Positions 22,438 through 33,453 of a DNA stretch of 35,113 nucleotides are shown here, one piece after another. The notes beneath the pieces are model-generated. The model made no database searches, was not told the origin of the DNA, and worked only from the letters and a program-made list of their open reading frames with translations. How positions within the stretch are numbered: position 1 is the stretch's first letter; every line of letters starts with the position of its first letter. The translations under genes were made by a program, and so were the position numbers. Source of the stretch: Acanthamoeba castellanii str. Neff (taxonomy: Eukaryota; Discosea; Longamoebia; Acanthamoebidae). The DNA lies in NCBI RefSeq assembly GCF_000313135.1, contig NW_004457719.1:1-35113 (forward strand). Reading direction: 5' to 3'.

Positions 22438-25400
22438 ATGGAGCAGAGAGACGAACAGGACGTGCCGCCACGAGAGTCCGACAACACGGCCGGGAGAGGA
22501 CCGCGGCGCTACTTTGTGATCAAATGCAGCGGCGCAGGCAGCTTGCACAGATCCATGGCCACAGGGCAGTGGGCCACCCCCTGGCGCAAGACTCCTCCGC
22601 AGCCACATCACCTCCTTCAACAGGCCTATGCCGAGGTCCCTCCTTCCGTCTCTTCTTCTGCGCTTATTTATTTTTATTTAATTTATTCTTTATTTATTTA
22701 TTCGTTTATTCCTTTTATTTGTTGTTCTGTTCAATATTTTTTTTTCTGCTTTTGTGGGAACAGGCCGAGGAGGTGGTACTGCTCTTCTCTGTGGCGGGGA
22801 CCAAGTCGTGGAAGGGCTATGCTGTCATGACCAGTGCCACTGGCGATGCAGCCAGTGGCGATGGCGACCCCTCTGCCTTTCCTGCTTTCTCGGGGTGCGC
22901 GCCATTCCTTTTCATTTTCTCAATACAAGACAAGGCTCACTTACTCGACCCTCTCTCGCTCCCTTTCTCGAACTTCCAACCTCAGGCTCGCCGACGAGGT
23001 GCAGGCGCTGGACAGGCTGGCGCCGCCGATCGGGGTGCGGTGGGTGCGCCACTTTCCGGACGTCGTGCAGCAGGGCTTGCCCTTCGCCCGCACCGCCGCG
23101 CTACTCAACCAGCTCGATGGCGGCCAGACCGTCAACCTGTCGCGCAACTGTCAGGTGCGTGCCACCATACGTAGCTGCGCTGTCTTTCTGAGACTACTCA
23201 AGCGTAACTTTTTTACTTCCAGGAAGTAAGCACCACCGAAGCCGAGGAGTTGTGCGCGTTGCTGGACGAGGCTGTGGCCGTCGAAGAGCGCAAGGCAGCC
23301 GAGGCTCTCCGGCAGTTCGTACTCCCCTCCCCATCAATGATCATCATTGCGTTCATCATCACGCACTTGGCCGACTTCGTTGTTTGTTTGTGGTTGTTAC
23401 GGAAGGAGGGAAGAGGAAAAGGCCAAGCAGACCCACTTCTTTGTAGTCTCTGAGGACACAGCGCACAGCACGCGATGGGCCGGCTTCGTCGAGGAGGTAC
23501 GCTGGTTGGTGTGTGGTGTGTAGTGTGTGATGTGGTGTGTGGTGTGTGGTGTGTGGTGTGGTTATCTTAATTTTCTATAATACCGGTCCTGGTTCGTGCA
23601 GGTGTCCAAAGTGGGCACGCTGCTCTATGCGGGCCACATCGGGAGCCGCAGCTACAACCTCCACACGGCCCAGAGCGACGTCGACATGTTGGCCATCGCC
23701 GCCTATCCCACAGAGCAGGTATTGTGTGTATTGTGTGTGGTGTGTGTGGTGTGTGGTGTGTGTGTGTGTGTGTGTGGTGTGTGTGTGTGTGTGTGGTGTG
23801 TGTGTTCGTGTCACCATGCAAATCAATCTTTCCACCCGCCCCGCAGATCCTCTCTTTCGTGCCGCCCAAGCACACGATCAAGAACGCCGAGGGCTTCGAG
23901 CCGGATTTCACTCTGCACGAAGTGGCCTACTTCTGCCACCTCCTTCTCCATGGGGATGCCCGCATGGTGGAGGCCCTCTTCCAGGTTCCCTGCGGCGTCC
24001 TTGCCCCTCCCCCTCCAAGCGTGAGCTGCTGCTAAGTTTTGTACCGTTGAGACTCACCGCATGCACACACGCACGCACACGCACACACGCACACACGCAC
24101 GGGCAGGACGAGCACGCGGTCGTGTGCCAGAGCGAAGAGTTCGCGGTCCTGCGGAAGAATCGCGATCTGTTCCTCACCAAGCAGGTGCTGGACAAGTACC
24201 TGGGCGAGGCCACCGGCAGCAAGGGCATCCCGCGGCTTCTTAAGATGCACCAAACTCTCAAGCCCGGCGACCAAGGTACCGTTCTTTTCCTCTGTGTTCC
24301 CAGCCTCCACCATTGCTCACATATTTCGTGCTGTGCGTGTCGTGTCGTCGTCGTCGTGTGTGTGTGTGTGTGTGTGTGTGGTGTGGTGTGTCGTCTGTGT
24401 CGTCTGTGTCGTCTGTGTCTGTGCGCTATAGAGGGTGCGCTGTGGCTTTGTAAAAAGTGGTACATTGTACACCGCCTTCTTGTGCAGGCTCGGCAGCTGG
24501 TGAGCGGCCAGGGGCTGACAGTGCGTGCTCTCAACCCACTGACCCCCCCCCGCAATGCTGAATCGCCGACCTTCGTTCTCTGGTGTGACGCGCTGTAGCT
24601 GTGGCTCGACGACGCGTCCGAGGACCGCCAGTTTTTGCTCAACGTGCGACAGGGCCTCTTTGAGCCCCACGACCTCCTCGCCCGTGCGCAGCTGGTACAC
24701 ACATCCCGCTTTCCGCCCCGCGCCTCGTTGGCTGCTGCTGCTGACGTCATCCGATCTCCGATGTCTTTGCATTCCTCACTTCTTTTCGCATTCCAACTGC
24801 AGGCGCTGGACGAGATAAGACGGAGCGCTGCGGCGAGCGACTGCCCGCTTCCAGCCGAGGTCTCGCCCGCGGGCAAGGCCCTGGTGCAGGATTGGCTGCT
24901 CAAACTGCGACTGTCCCGCGTGCCTCCCGTGCCCTCGTCCTTCCCAGGCAGGATCCTCCTCTCGCCGCTCTCGGTGGCACTAAGGCCCTCTTTTTCTTAT
25001 CATTTCTCTTCGCCACAGCGGCCAGCGAGGCCGCCGCTGGGCTGCCCGAGCTGGGACTCGATGCGGCCACCACGGGTCCCATTCTCCTCCTGACCCGACG
25101 GGACAACACATACTTTGGCGTACGACCACCACCCACTCCACCATCTCGCGAGCTTCTTTTCGTTTGACTGTGTGGAACCTCTCGTTTGGGCCTAACTAAC
25201 ACAAGAGCGCGCGCGTGTAGGTTCATGCGACACCACCGCGGCTCTTACTGGCCGACCACGCCGTCCGCTCCAGTGCAACCGTCAAAACTCTTTCGGCGGA
25301 AGCAGGTATGACCCAATAATTATGTTTGCTATATATATTTATATATTACATGTATTAAAATGTTATTTAGAACAATATTACATTGAGATTTGACACTACT

Positions 25401-25985
25401 TCCATCATTATAACAGCCGGAGGCGACAAGGTGGATTGCCAGCTCTATGACGTCAGCAAGTTCGCTGAGATGCTGCAGGCCGGCAGTCCCACCTGCCTGG
25501 AGGCGCTCTTCCCGGACAGGAGCGGCCCCGCCTCCTCTTCCTCGTTGAGCTACCTCTACGAGAGCCCGCAGTGGCTCGAGCTCAAGCGGGTCCGGGACCA
25601 GCTAGTGACCCCGCATGCCCTGCGGCGGCTGGTGGGCTATCTCGACGGGCAGCTGCGCCAGCTCCGCAAGAAGAAGGGCAAGAACTGGCAGAGGCAGAAG
25701 CAGAAGCCACAAAGCGCAGACGTCGCTGGACCAGAGGAGCCCGTGCCTGCCGAGTTCTGGCGGCTGCTGGCACTACTGGACAGCCTTCTTCTGGACGCTC
25801 GCGAGACCAGTTGTGATGCCCCACCGGTGGCTGCGGCGGCAAGTGGAAGCCCGGCCGACGCACAAGCGGCCTTGTCGGTGCTGGCCGCCAAGTGTGAGCT
25901 GGTGGAGGACCGACCAGGCACTGATGATGCCGTGAACCTCACCTTGCACCACTGGGTGGTCAACGTACGCTCTACGCTTCTGTAA
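22438..25985 (+). CDS. YTH domain fused to two RlaP-type nucleotidyltransferase domains
   Basis: Predicted RNA-modification reader with attached nucleotidyltransferase. Exons 22438-22635, 22764-22894, 22986-23154, 23223-23314, 23406-23496, 23602-23718, 23847-23984, 24107-24275, 24432-24520, 24599-24694, 24803-24947, 25019-25119, 25221-25305 and 25417-25985 give 729 residues. YTH domain about 23-185: RRYFVIKCSGAG, GQWATP (Trp45), VVLLFSVAGTKSWKGYAVM, GVRWVRHF (Trp129), LPFARTAALLN, LSRNCQEV; m6A is the usual ligand. Domain 2, about 227-455: GSRSYNLHTAQSDVDM (Gly241, Ser242, Asp253, Asp255), possible third Asp286, HGDARMVEALF, VHRLLVQARQL, FLLNVRQGLF. This follows the RlaP (PF10127) pattern. 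Domain 3, about 485-729, repeats it (YDVSKFAEML, GSPTCLEALF) but lacks the GS and DxD signature, so is probably inactive. Exon 11 uses a GC donor. A GTACGC donor at 25965 could give an alternative last exon ending near 26027. Confidence 0.87.
23508..23562. repeat. GTGTGGT-type simple repeat
   Basis: Imperfect GTGTG(T)GGT units in intron 5 of the YTH gene. Confidence 0.8.
24331..24420. repeat. TG-rich repeat cluster in an intron
   Basis: CGTGTCGTCGTCG, a (GT)n run and TCTGTGTCG units succeed one another in intron 8 of the YTH gene, ending at the acceptor at 24431. Confidence 0.85.
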
Positions 25986-26033
25986 TATGTGCGAATGGAC
26001 GCCACAACATGTTGTAGACATTTTAATTATTTT

Positions 26034-26480
26034 TTAGGCGCTAACAAAGGTGAGCACGGCGCCATCCTTTTGGCTGGTGAGCACCAGCTCGCGCCGGCTC
26101 CCCGCATCGCGCAGGACCAGCTCGTAGGGTCCCGCCGCCGCCGAGAAGCGCGCCTGCAGAAACTCCTCGGCCTCCTCCATTCGCTTCACCAGCGTGCGGT
26201 TGGCGTCGTCGCCCTCCACGCTCTCCAGCGCACACTCCTCCCAGCAGCAGTCGTGGAAGCTGATGGTCGTCTTGTCGCCCGCCGCCGACGCCAGGGTGTA
26301 GCTGCCGCCGCCCGAGTTGATGGTCGACAGCACGGTGAGGTCGCCGGCGCGGGTCAGCTTGATGCCCATGTCCGCGACCGCCCGCGGCGGGAAGGGGCCG
26401 GCCGCGGGGGCGGGCTCGACCGAGACAAAGCCGAACTTGAGGCCCGCCAGACGCTCGCGCAGTGCTTCCAAGTCGTTCAT
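26034..26480 (-). CDS. protein of unknown function, 148 residues
   Basis: Single-exon frame starting MNDLEALRERLAGLKFGFVS and ending in a stop at 26034. Codon use is strongly GC3-biased like its neighbours, which supports coding. No signal peptide or membrane segment is visible. The sequence reads as a small beta-rich domain (INSGGGSYTLASAAGDKTTI, ELVLTSQKDGAVLTFVSA) with a central helix (MEEAEEFLQARF). I do not recognise the family. It converges on the YTH gene with about 48 nt or less between the stop codons, so their 3' UTRs must overlap. Confidence 0.7.
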   Translation of the reverse strand: MNDLEALRERLAGLKFGFVSVEPAPAAGPFPPRAVADMGIKLTRAGDLTVLSTINSGGGSYTLASAAGDKTTISFHDCCWEECALESVEGDDANRTLVKRMEEAEEFLQARFSAAAGPYELVLRDAGSRRELVLTSQKDGAVLTFVSA

Positions 26481-26656
26481 AGTGCCAAGTGTTTTGTGTG
26501 GTAAAGTTGTGGTTGTGTGGTTTTGTAAAACAGCAGCGTTGGGCGCTAAACCCGACAATGTCGGGTTTCTCCATATCTTATTGGCTGAAACAGTTTATTG
26601 CATGCGTGTTGTCTCTGACAATGGCCATGGCAAGTTGAGTTGTTCCCACACTCTCT

Positions 26657-27031
26657 TTAGAAGAAGGAGAAGGGAGAGAGGGAGCAGGCCGACGAGGTGT
26701 CGGACGACACCACCAGCACGGGCACTTGCTGCACGCCGTTGGCGTTGGTCACCACAGTTGTGGTCGTAGGCGCAACGGTGGAGATCACGACGGGCGTGGT
26801 GGTCACTACGTTGGTCGTCGTCGCCGTGTTGTCGCTGTCGCTGTCGGTGGTCGCCGACGCCGAGTTATCGTCGGCCGAGGCCGAGGCCTCGTTGTCGCCG
26901 GCGTTGGCCGACACGGAGAGGTCGTCGAGGTCGCCCGACACGCCAAGGCCGCCCACGTCGATGTCCACGTCCTGGGCGAATACGAGGCACAGGCCGAGGA
27001 GCAGGAAGGCGAGGCTGAGTGCGAACTTCAT
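26657..27031 (-). CDS. small secreted acidic low-complexity protein
   Basis: One exon of 124 residues. The signal peptide is clear (MKFALSLAFLLLGLCLVFAQ). The mature part has an acidic Asp/Ser/Ala-rich half (residues about 21-68) and a Thr/Val-rich half. The C-terminus is TSSACSLSPFSFF, much like the end of the Ala/Val-rich secreted protein encoded at 3666-4706. No enzyme domain is seen; a cell-surface, cyst-wall or secreted matrix role is possible but not shown. The strand is supported by the signal peptide; an open frame on the other strand is only its shadow. Confidence 0.7.
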   Translation of the reverse strand: MKFALSLAFLLLGLCLVFAQDVDIDVGGLGVSGDLDDLSVSANAGDNEASASADDNSASATTDSDSDNTATTTNVVTTTPVVISTVAPTTTTVVTNANGVQQVPVLVVSSDTSSACSLSPFSFF

Positions 27032-27362
27032 CTGCTTGTTGTGGTTGTGGTGGAGGTGGGCACTGGGCTGGTAGTTGCTGTTGGTGTGGTGAGTTGTTGG
27101 TGATGAATGGAGGGCCGATCATCTCAGACTCAAATAGAGGGCCGTGGGTCCGGATCGAGTGAATGAGCCGAGAGGCAGGAGCGGGTTGGCGGAAAGGAGG
27201 GCGGAATTTGGGCGCTTTACTTTGATTCGTCCGCCTCTTCCACGGAACGCTTGGTTTTTTGTTTGTTTTTTACTTTTCCACTTATGGATAATTAATTGAT
27301 TTTGCAATTATGACCATTAAAAAATAAATAAAAATGATTCGAATGTTGTTAACAATTTTGGC
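27032..27362. other. intergenic region
   Basis: Promoter side of the secreted-protein gene and 3' UTR of the C2-RhoGEF gene (both minus). The right part is AT-rich (27240-27350). No further gene is supported. Confidence 0.5.
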
Positions 27363-30300
27363 CTACACCTGCTTGGAGACCTTCTTGGTGGCCACGGCAC
27401 CGGCCGACCGCGAGAGGCTGCGACTGCTGCTGGCCTTTTTCATCTTGGTGTTGCCGCCCTTGCCCTTACTCCTCGGCGAGCCCACGAGCAGATCATCCCC
27501 GATGTCCTCTGCATCTTCGTCACCCTCCTCATCGCTGCTGCTGCTGTCGCTGCCGCCGCCCTTCTTGTGCGTCTTCTGGCTCTTCTTCTCGTTCGCCTTC
27601 GTCTTCTTCTGCTTCTTTGGCTTGGCGCTCGTCGAATCGATCTCCCACTCCTCCTGCTCGTCGTGCTCGTCGTCCAGCGCGAGCGGGTCGGCGTCGGCCA
27701 CTGCCGCCGCCGCCGAGGCCTCGCTTTCAGGCAGCGAGTTGGCCCGCTGCATGCGCGGCTGCTCGTCATTGCCGTTGCCGTTGGCGTGCTGCTTGCCGGC
27801 GCTCGCCTTCTTCTTGTCGGCGGACGCGTTGCTCTTCTTCAGCTCCTTCTCCTTCTCCTTGAGCTGCTTCTTCTCCTCCTTGTCCTTGGCCTTGGCCTCC
27901 TTCTTCGTCATGTCCTGCTTCCGCACCTCGTGCTTGTCCATGCTCCCGTGCGACAGCGTACGCGGCAGGCTCGCTGTGTTCTTCTTCGAACGCCACGACC
28001 TAGCAACGCCCAACAACAACAAGATCAATCGTATGCGGCTTGCGCGGTGTGTGCGGTGTGTGCGGTGTGTGCGTGTGGGGTGCGTACGAGGTCTTCTCCA
28101 TCTGCTTCCGCTTAATGTCGCGCGAGTCGTCCCGCTCGCTGCCCTCGCTGTCGGCTTCGCTGTCGCGACGGGGCATGCTCTCGAGCGACGCATTGGCGGC
28201 GCCGCGGCCCTTGGCGCCCGCCGGCGACGCAGGCGGCGACGCTGTCTTGTTGCCCCACCACAGGCTCTTGCGCCACTGGGCCTTCTTGTCCGACGTGCTG
28301 CTGGTCGACGCCCGCGAGCGCGCGCTGGTCGGGGCGCCGGACTTCCGGGTGGCGACGTCGCTGCCGCTGCCGCTCATGTCGCTCCCCTCGCTCTCCGTGT
28401 CGGCCGCCGCTTTCTTTCGCTCGCTGCCGCTCGGGCTGTCGCTTTCCTTTTTCTGGAGCTTTTCCTTCTTCTTTTCCTCTTTCCTTCGCCGAGAGCGAGG
28501 CGAGAGAAGGGCCGACTCGTCTCTTTCGCTATCGGACTTGCTGCCGCTTTCGCTCTTGCCGACGTTTTCGTTCTTTCCCACGTTTTCGCTCTTTCCGTCG
28601 TCTCCGTTCTCGCCGCCGTCGACTCCATCCCAGCTCAGTTGGTGCTTGGCCGCGACGCTGCCGCCATTCTTCTTGATGGCCATGAGGAGCGAGTCCCACA
28701 TCTTGTCGAGCTTGTCCTCGAGCTTGTGGCGACTCTCGCGCTCGCGCTTCCGCTCTTCTCTCTCCTCTGAGAGCTCCTTCTCGATGTCGTGCAGCCGCTT
28801 CACCACCTCCGCCCTCAGGAATTCCGAGCTCTCCTTTTCAGCTGTGTGCGGTTGTGCGCGGTGAGTGTCGTGTCGTCGTGTGCGGTCGTGTGGTGCGTGA
28901 GTTCCGAATCGTTGGGGCGTGTACCTTTGATCTTCTCGGCCTTGTCCTTCTCGGTGTCGACGATCTTCTTCTGGAGCGTTTGGCAGGTCAGCTGCACCTC
29001 CTTCCGCAGGGCCTCCTCGTGCTCGAGCCTCTTCTTGATCTCCGCGATCTCAGCGTTCCTCTCGTTCAGCGCCTGCTGCAGGGCGGCCTCCCGCTCGGCC
29101 GCCGCTGCCGCAGCCGCAGCCGCCGCCGCAGCGATCTTCGACGCTCGCTCGCCCGACGAAGGCGAAGGAGTCGCCGCTGTTTCCCCTCGAGCTGTAGACA
29201 GACATAACTGCGTGTCAGCTGCGTGCGTGTGCGATGTGCGCGGTCGCGCGTGCGCTGTGTGTGCAGTTGCGTGTGCGGTGTAAGCGTACGAGAAGTAGCG
29301 GAGGCCCTGGCGGATTCGCTGCCGTTGCGGGCCAGCGGCGAGGGCGAGCCGGCGGGGGAGCCGGCAGTCGAGGGCGGGGGCGAGGTGGACGACGGCGAGG
29401 TGGTCGACGTCGCGACCGGCGGCAGCGTCACCGTCGCCGACACCGAACGAATCCGTGAGCGCCGCGAGTCCTTCTGCTTCACCATCTCCGTGAGCGCTGC
29501 CATACACAAAATTGTAAAAAAAACATATTAGTTACGTGTGCGGTCGTGCGTGCGTGAGTGTGCGGGCGTACATTTCTTGGGGCTGGAATCGCCCGCGGCC
29601 GAGGGGCTGAGCGTGGTGGTCGCCGAGGGCATGACGGGCGAGGCGAGGGCCGTCATCCCGGCCACCTTCCTGAACTTGGTCATCCACTCGTTGCGCTCCT
29701 CGACCGTCTTGAAGAAGAACTTGTAGATGCCGCCCTCCGCAAACTGGTTGCTGTTGGAGTTGGTCTCCGGCAGATTCTTCATCGACGGCGCCGACGATGA
29801 TGATGACGACGAAGACGACGAGACAGCCGGCAGCGCGGCCGAAAGCGCGCCCGACGCGTGCGGCGTGAGCGGCGGCGAGGCCGCAGTGGACGACGAGGCC
29901 ATCGGCAAGCTGCCGCTGCTGGCCGCCTTTGTGAACGATGGCGGCGACGGGTTGGTGGTGGACGCCGACGAAGACGACGATGCCGACGAGGTGGGCGACG
30001 GCGTGGCGGCGGCGGCGGTAGAGGGCGGCGACGGCGTCGGCGAGTGGGAGGCGGGCGAGGGCGTGAAGCTGCCGCGTGGGGAGGAGGGGGGTGGCAGGTA
30101 CTGGGTCAAGTCGCCCGACGACCCGGGCGACGGTATGGCCTCGATCGAGCCCGAGACCGTGATCGTGGGGAAACCGCCGGCGGCGCCGGCGGGCGAGTCC
30201 ACAAAGTCCTCCTCGGGGATCATCACCAACACCGGGTCGTTCATGTCCCTACGGCGCCACGTCCAAGTCAGTGGTATGTGACGTGGTGTGTCGTGGTGTC

Positions 30301-33127
30301 GTGTGTCGTGTGTCGTGTGTCGTGTTGCAGTACTTTTTCCTGATGGTGGAACCGGAGGACTTGAAGGAGGGGACGACGGTGAGGAAGGCCCACTTCTTGC
30401 CCTTAAGCTGAATGACGGCCTTGACGTCGTACTTCTCCTTCTTCTTGCGGGTGAAGGCCAGCACATCGTTGAAGAGGATCAGGTAGGACTCCTTGCCGGC
30501 TACCTTCGCCATGCCCTCCTTCACCACATGCCGATTGCGATCCAAAAAGTTGAACGTCTGCGCAATCGCAACCGCACGACACACGCACGACACACACGAC
30601 ACGCACACGACACACATTAGCAAGGCTGGAAGAAGGTAAGCAAAGCGCGTGGTGGGTACCTCGCCGTGGAGGATCTGATTCTGGAGGTCGAGCATGCGCT
30701 TGACCCGCGCCTCCTGCCGCGTGCGCTTGTTCACCTGGTCCACGACGCTCTTAATCTCGAGCAGGGCCTGCTTGATCGTCGCATAGTCGTGGTGCTCGTC
30801 CGATGTCGCCTTTATCAAAGTCTGTGGGCAGAGACACAGTCAACAACGCACACGCACACGCATACGCACACGCACACTCGGCTTAGTTTGAAGGGAGATA
30901 AACGTACGTCGAGCAGGAGCGGATATTTGACCATGCGCTGCAGCGGAGTGATGAGGAACGAATCGATGGGGAGGCCGCGACTCTCGGGCAGTTTGAAGCA
31001 TTCCTGCGTGCACGCAGCTCGGAGTTAAAAGACTGAGCCGTTGCTGCTCCCTGCCACGACCACTTCGGTCGTACCTCAAGAAAGTCTGCGAACGCGGGCT
31101 TCTGGTTTTGGAGGGCCTTGATTTTAACCCCGATGTTGATGTGGTTGCTGCAAAAGGCCTGCAATCATTCACACCAAGCGCTTGTGAGAACATTGATCAA
31201 AAACAATCAAAAAAAAACAAAAAACAGTAAATAGTTGAAGTGTGTAGCGTACGGCGTAGTGCTTGAAGAGGTTGGCCCGCGAGAGGAAGATGTCACCAAG
31301 TCCGTCGTTCATGACTCCACGTTCGATGATCTCCTCTTCCGTCTTGCTTCGGTCCTTCTCCAACAGCGACTCCAGAGTCTGCCAACGTTTGCGAAAAAAA
31401 TGTTAGAAACAGCCAAGAACACGACCCGTGCCACAGGCCACGCCGCGCCACCAATAGACACTCATGTAGGCGCAGCCAGCCAAGCACCTTGAAGAGCTCG
31501 AGGTGCATGTCCTGCAGCGTGGGAATGTTGGCGAAGATCGAGGAGATCTCCTCGCGCGTGAGGATCTCCTTCTCGCGGAGCTTGACGACGAAGAGTTGGT
31601 TCAGCATGTACAGATCCCGCACGTACCTGTGGCCACCACCCGCACGTGAGCGCCACACCGACCAACCGACATGACGGTGTTGGTGGTGATGATGATGGGA
31701 GCGCGTACGATTTCTCGGTGTTGATGATTTCGAAGAGGACCTTTTGGCGCTTCCTCTTGTCCGAGCCCATCTTCTCGAGCGCCTCGTCGGAGATGTAGTC
31801 GTTGATGTTGATCACCGAGCACTGGAAGCCGGGGAACAGCATCGCCAGATCCACATCCTGATCCCGACAAGCGCACACGCGCGCGCCCCTCGTCAGGCCA
31901 TTTCACCGCACGCACGCACACTGCGCACAGGCCATCGATAGTGGAGTGGATGCTGGCCAACGTACGTAAGTGAGCTTGGGCGCGTTCAGCTTGAAGTTGA
32001 AGAGGAACTGTCCGCCGGGCGTGCCGCCATCACTCCCACCCACTGGCCGCCTGTCGGGCACACGCACAGTCGCAACGCAAGGTCAGTCGGCGGCTCGCAC
32101 GACGCACGACACGCATGACACGCATGACATATGCACGACACACTGTACTTTTTGAGGGTGAGCCATTTCTCTCCGCCGTCCGCGCTGGTCACGAAGAGGG
32201 AGCGAAGCCCGATGCGTGCCTCGCCCAGCAACTCTGCAATTGAAGTTCATCGCCCGGTGAGCAACGAACGCATCCCCAGCGCAGGTGTGAGCTCATGCGG
32301 GCGGGCGGGCGAGGGTACCGTCCTTGGGCGCAGAAGGCCGAGCGTTCCATAGCTCGATCAGGATCTCCTGCTCTGTCTTTGTAGAAATGGGACTGGTGCC
32401 GTGCGCGACGTGAGAAGAAGCGTAACAAATAACTTATAAAAGAAATAAATGTTGATATAAAAATATAAAAATATAAATTATGGTAAAATAAATAAAAATA
32501 AAAATAAAATAAGTCGGTCGTACAAGGTGAAGTCCTGGTCGGTCCACTTGATTTCGGTCTCCGACTGTTCTTTGGGCGGATCTGTTCGGTAGGTGTTTCG
32601 TCGCTGCGTTCAAACGGGAGAAAGAGAAGAACGTTGAGCTCTCATTTGTGTGCGTGTGCGGTGATGCGTGTGCGGTGGTGCGTGTGTTCGGGTTGGCACC
32701 TGAGGATAGACGCGCTGGTAATTGTACAGGAAGCTGTGTGGGTCGAGCTGCTGCTTCGCCAACAGCGTGTCGTAGTCGTTCCGCTCCAACAACGCCACCA
32801 CCACGTACGGCGCCCACTGCCAACCGCCAAGCAAATAAATGAGGAAAAGGGGCGCTAACAGCAACAAAATTGAAACCAAAAAAACAGATAAAAAATAAGA
32901 ACAATAATCAGAATAATACAACGTACGTTGTCGTCGTCGATGGCGCGGCCTTTGCGGAGGTTCAGCCCCGACACCACTACAAGAGAAAGGGCGATGAGGG
33001 AGATGAAAGAACGAAACGACCGGGGGGGGGAAGAACGAAAGCGAAGAACAAAGAACGAAATAACTAACTTGTGGGAGAAGGGGAGGGAAGGGGCGTTACG
33101 TGTTCCGGTGAGAGTGGGCTCGGCCAT
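27363..33127 (-). CDS. C2-DH-PH Rho-family guanine nucleotide exchange factor with coiled coil
   Basis: Dbl-family activator of Rho/Rac GTPases, expected at membranes. Exons in reading order: 33127-33100, 32976-32927, 32816-32700, 32603-32524, 32392-32319, 32233-32149, 32050-31966, 31857-31709, 31626-31488, 31378-31253, 31158-31075, 31003-30908, 30821-30660, 30557-30334, 30248-29572, 29496-29290, 29191-28925, 28841-28088, 27999-27363; 1346 residues. C2 domain 1-173 (VSGLNLRKGRAIDDDN, EILIELWNA, LLGEARIGLRSLF). DH 174-425 (RQKVLFEIINTEKSYVRDLY; LITPLQRMVKYPLLLD is the diagnostic block). PH starts at 426 (GMAKVAGKESYLILFNDVL), is interrupted by about 150 Ser/Pro residues, and ends with the helix FFFKTVEERNEWMTKFRK (about 675-695). 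Then an Ala-rich coiled coil (about 810-930) and a Lys/Ser/Glu-rich tail. Exon 1 is only 28 nt. Confidence 0.9.
28040..28078. repeat. 9-bp intronic array (GTGTGCGGT type)
   Basis: Three to four GTGTGCGGT units (plus-strand reading) in intron 18 of the C2-RhoGEF gene. Confidence 0.8.
30283..30326. repeat. GTGTGTCGT-type intronic array
   Basis: Imperfect GTGTCGTGT units in intron 14 of the C2-RhoGEF gene; a related CACACGACA array is in the preceding intron at about 30578-30617. Confidence 0.8.
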
Positions 33128-33453
33128 TGATGATCAAAATCCGATCTGGATGATTTTCCTTCTCGTTTTTACGATTGCGGAAGAGAAGCCAAAAAAAAAG
33201 AGAGACAAGAGCGAAGAATCGAGTCCTCCGCGTTCAATCAAAAATCACAACGATGCGGTCCTTCGCTTCCTTCTCTTCTTTGGCCTCTTGTTCTCCCAGG
33301 ATACCAACGTTGCTAAAAGCATGCAGGCCTGGCGCCAACGGTCGGTGATAGGCGCGCGAGAGGTTATTTCCCTGTTTCGCTGTTGGATGTTCTCAAATTA
33401 AAGTTCCGTTGTTTGGCTGTTCCCACGCTTGCCTGGGATGCAGAAGTGTCTCT
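33128..33453 (-). other. intergenic; RPC4 3' UTR and C2-RhoGEF promoter
   Basis: About 325 nt between the stop of the RPC4-like gene and the start of the C2-RhoGEF gene, both on the minus strand. No AATAAA on the transcribed strand and no clear TATA box were found. Confidence 0.5.

Noticed and set aside
27617..28864. Long plus-strand frames across the C2-RhoGEF tail
   Set aside because: They are shadows of Lys/Ser/Glu-rich exons on the minus strand, whose phases join the DH and PH exons.
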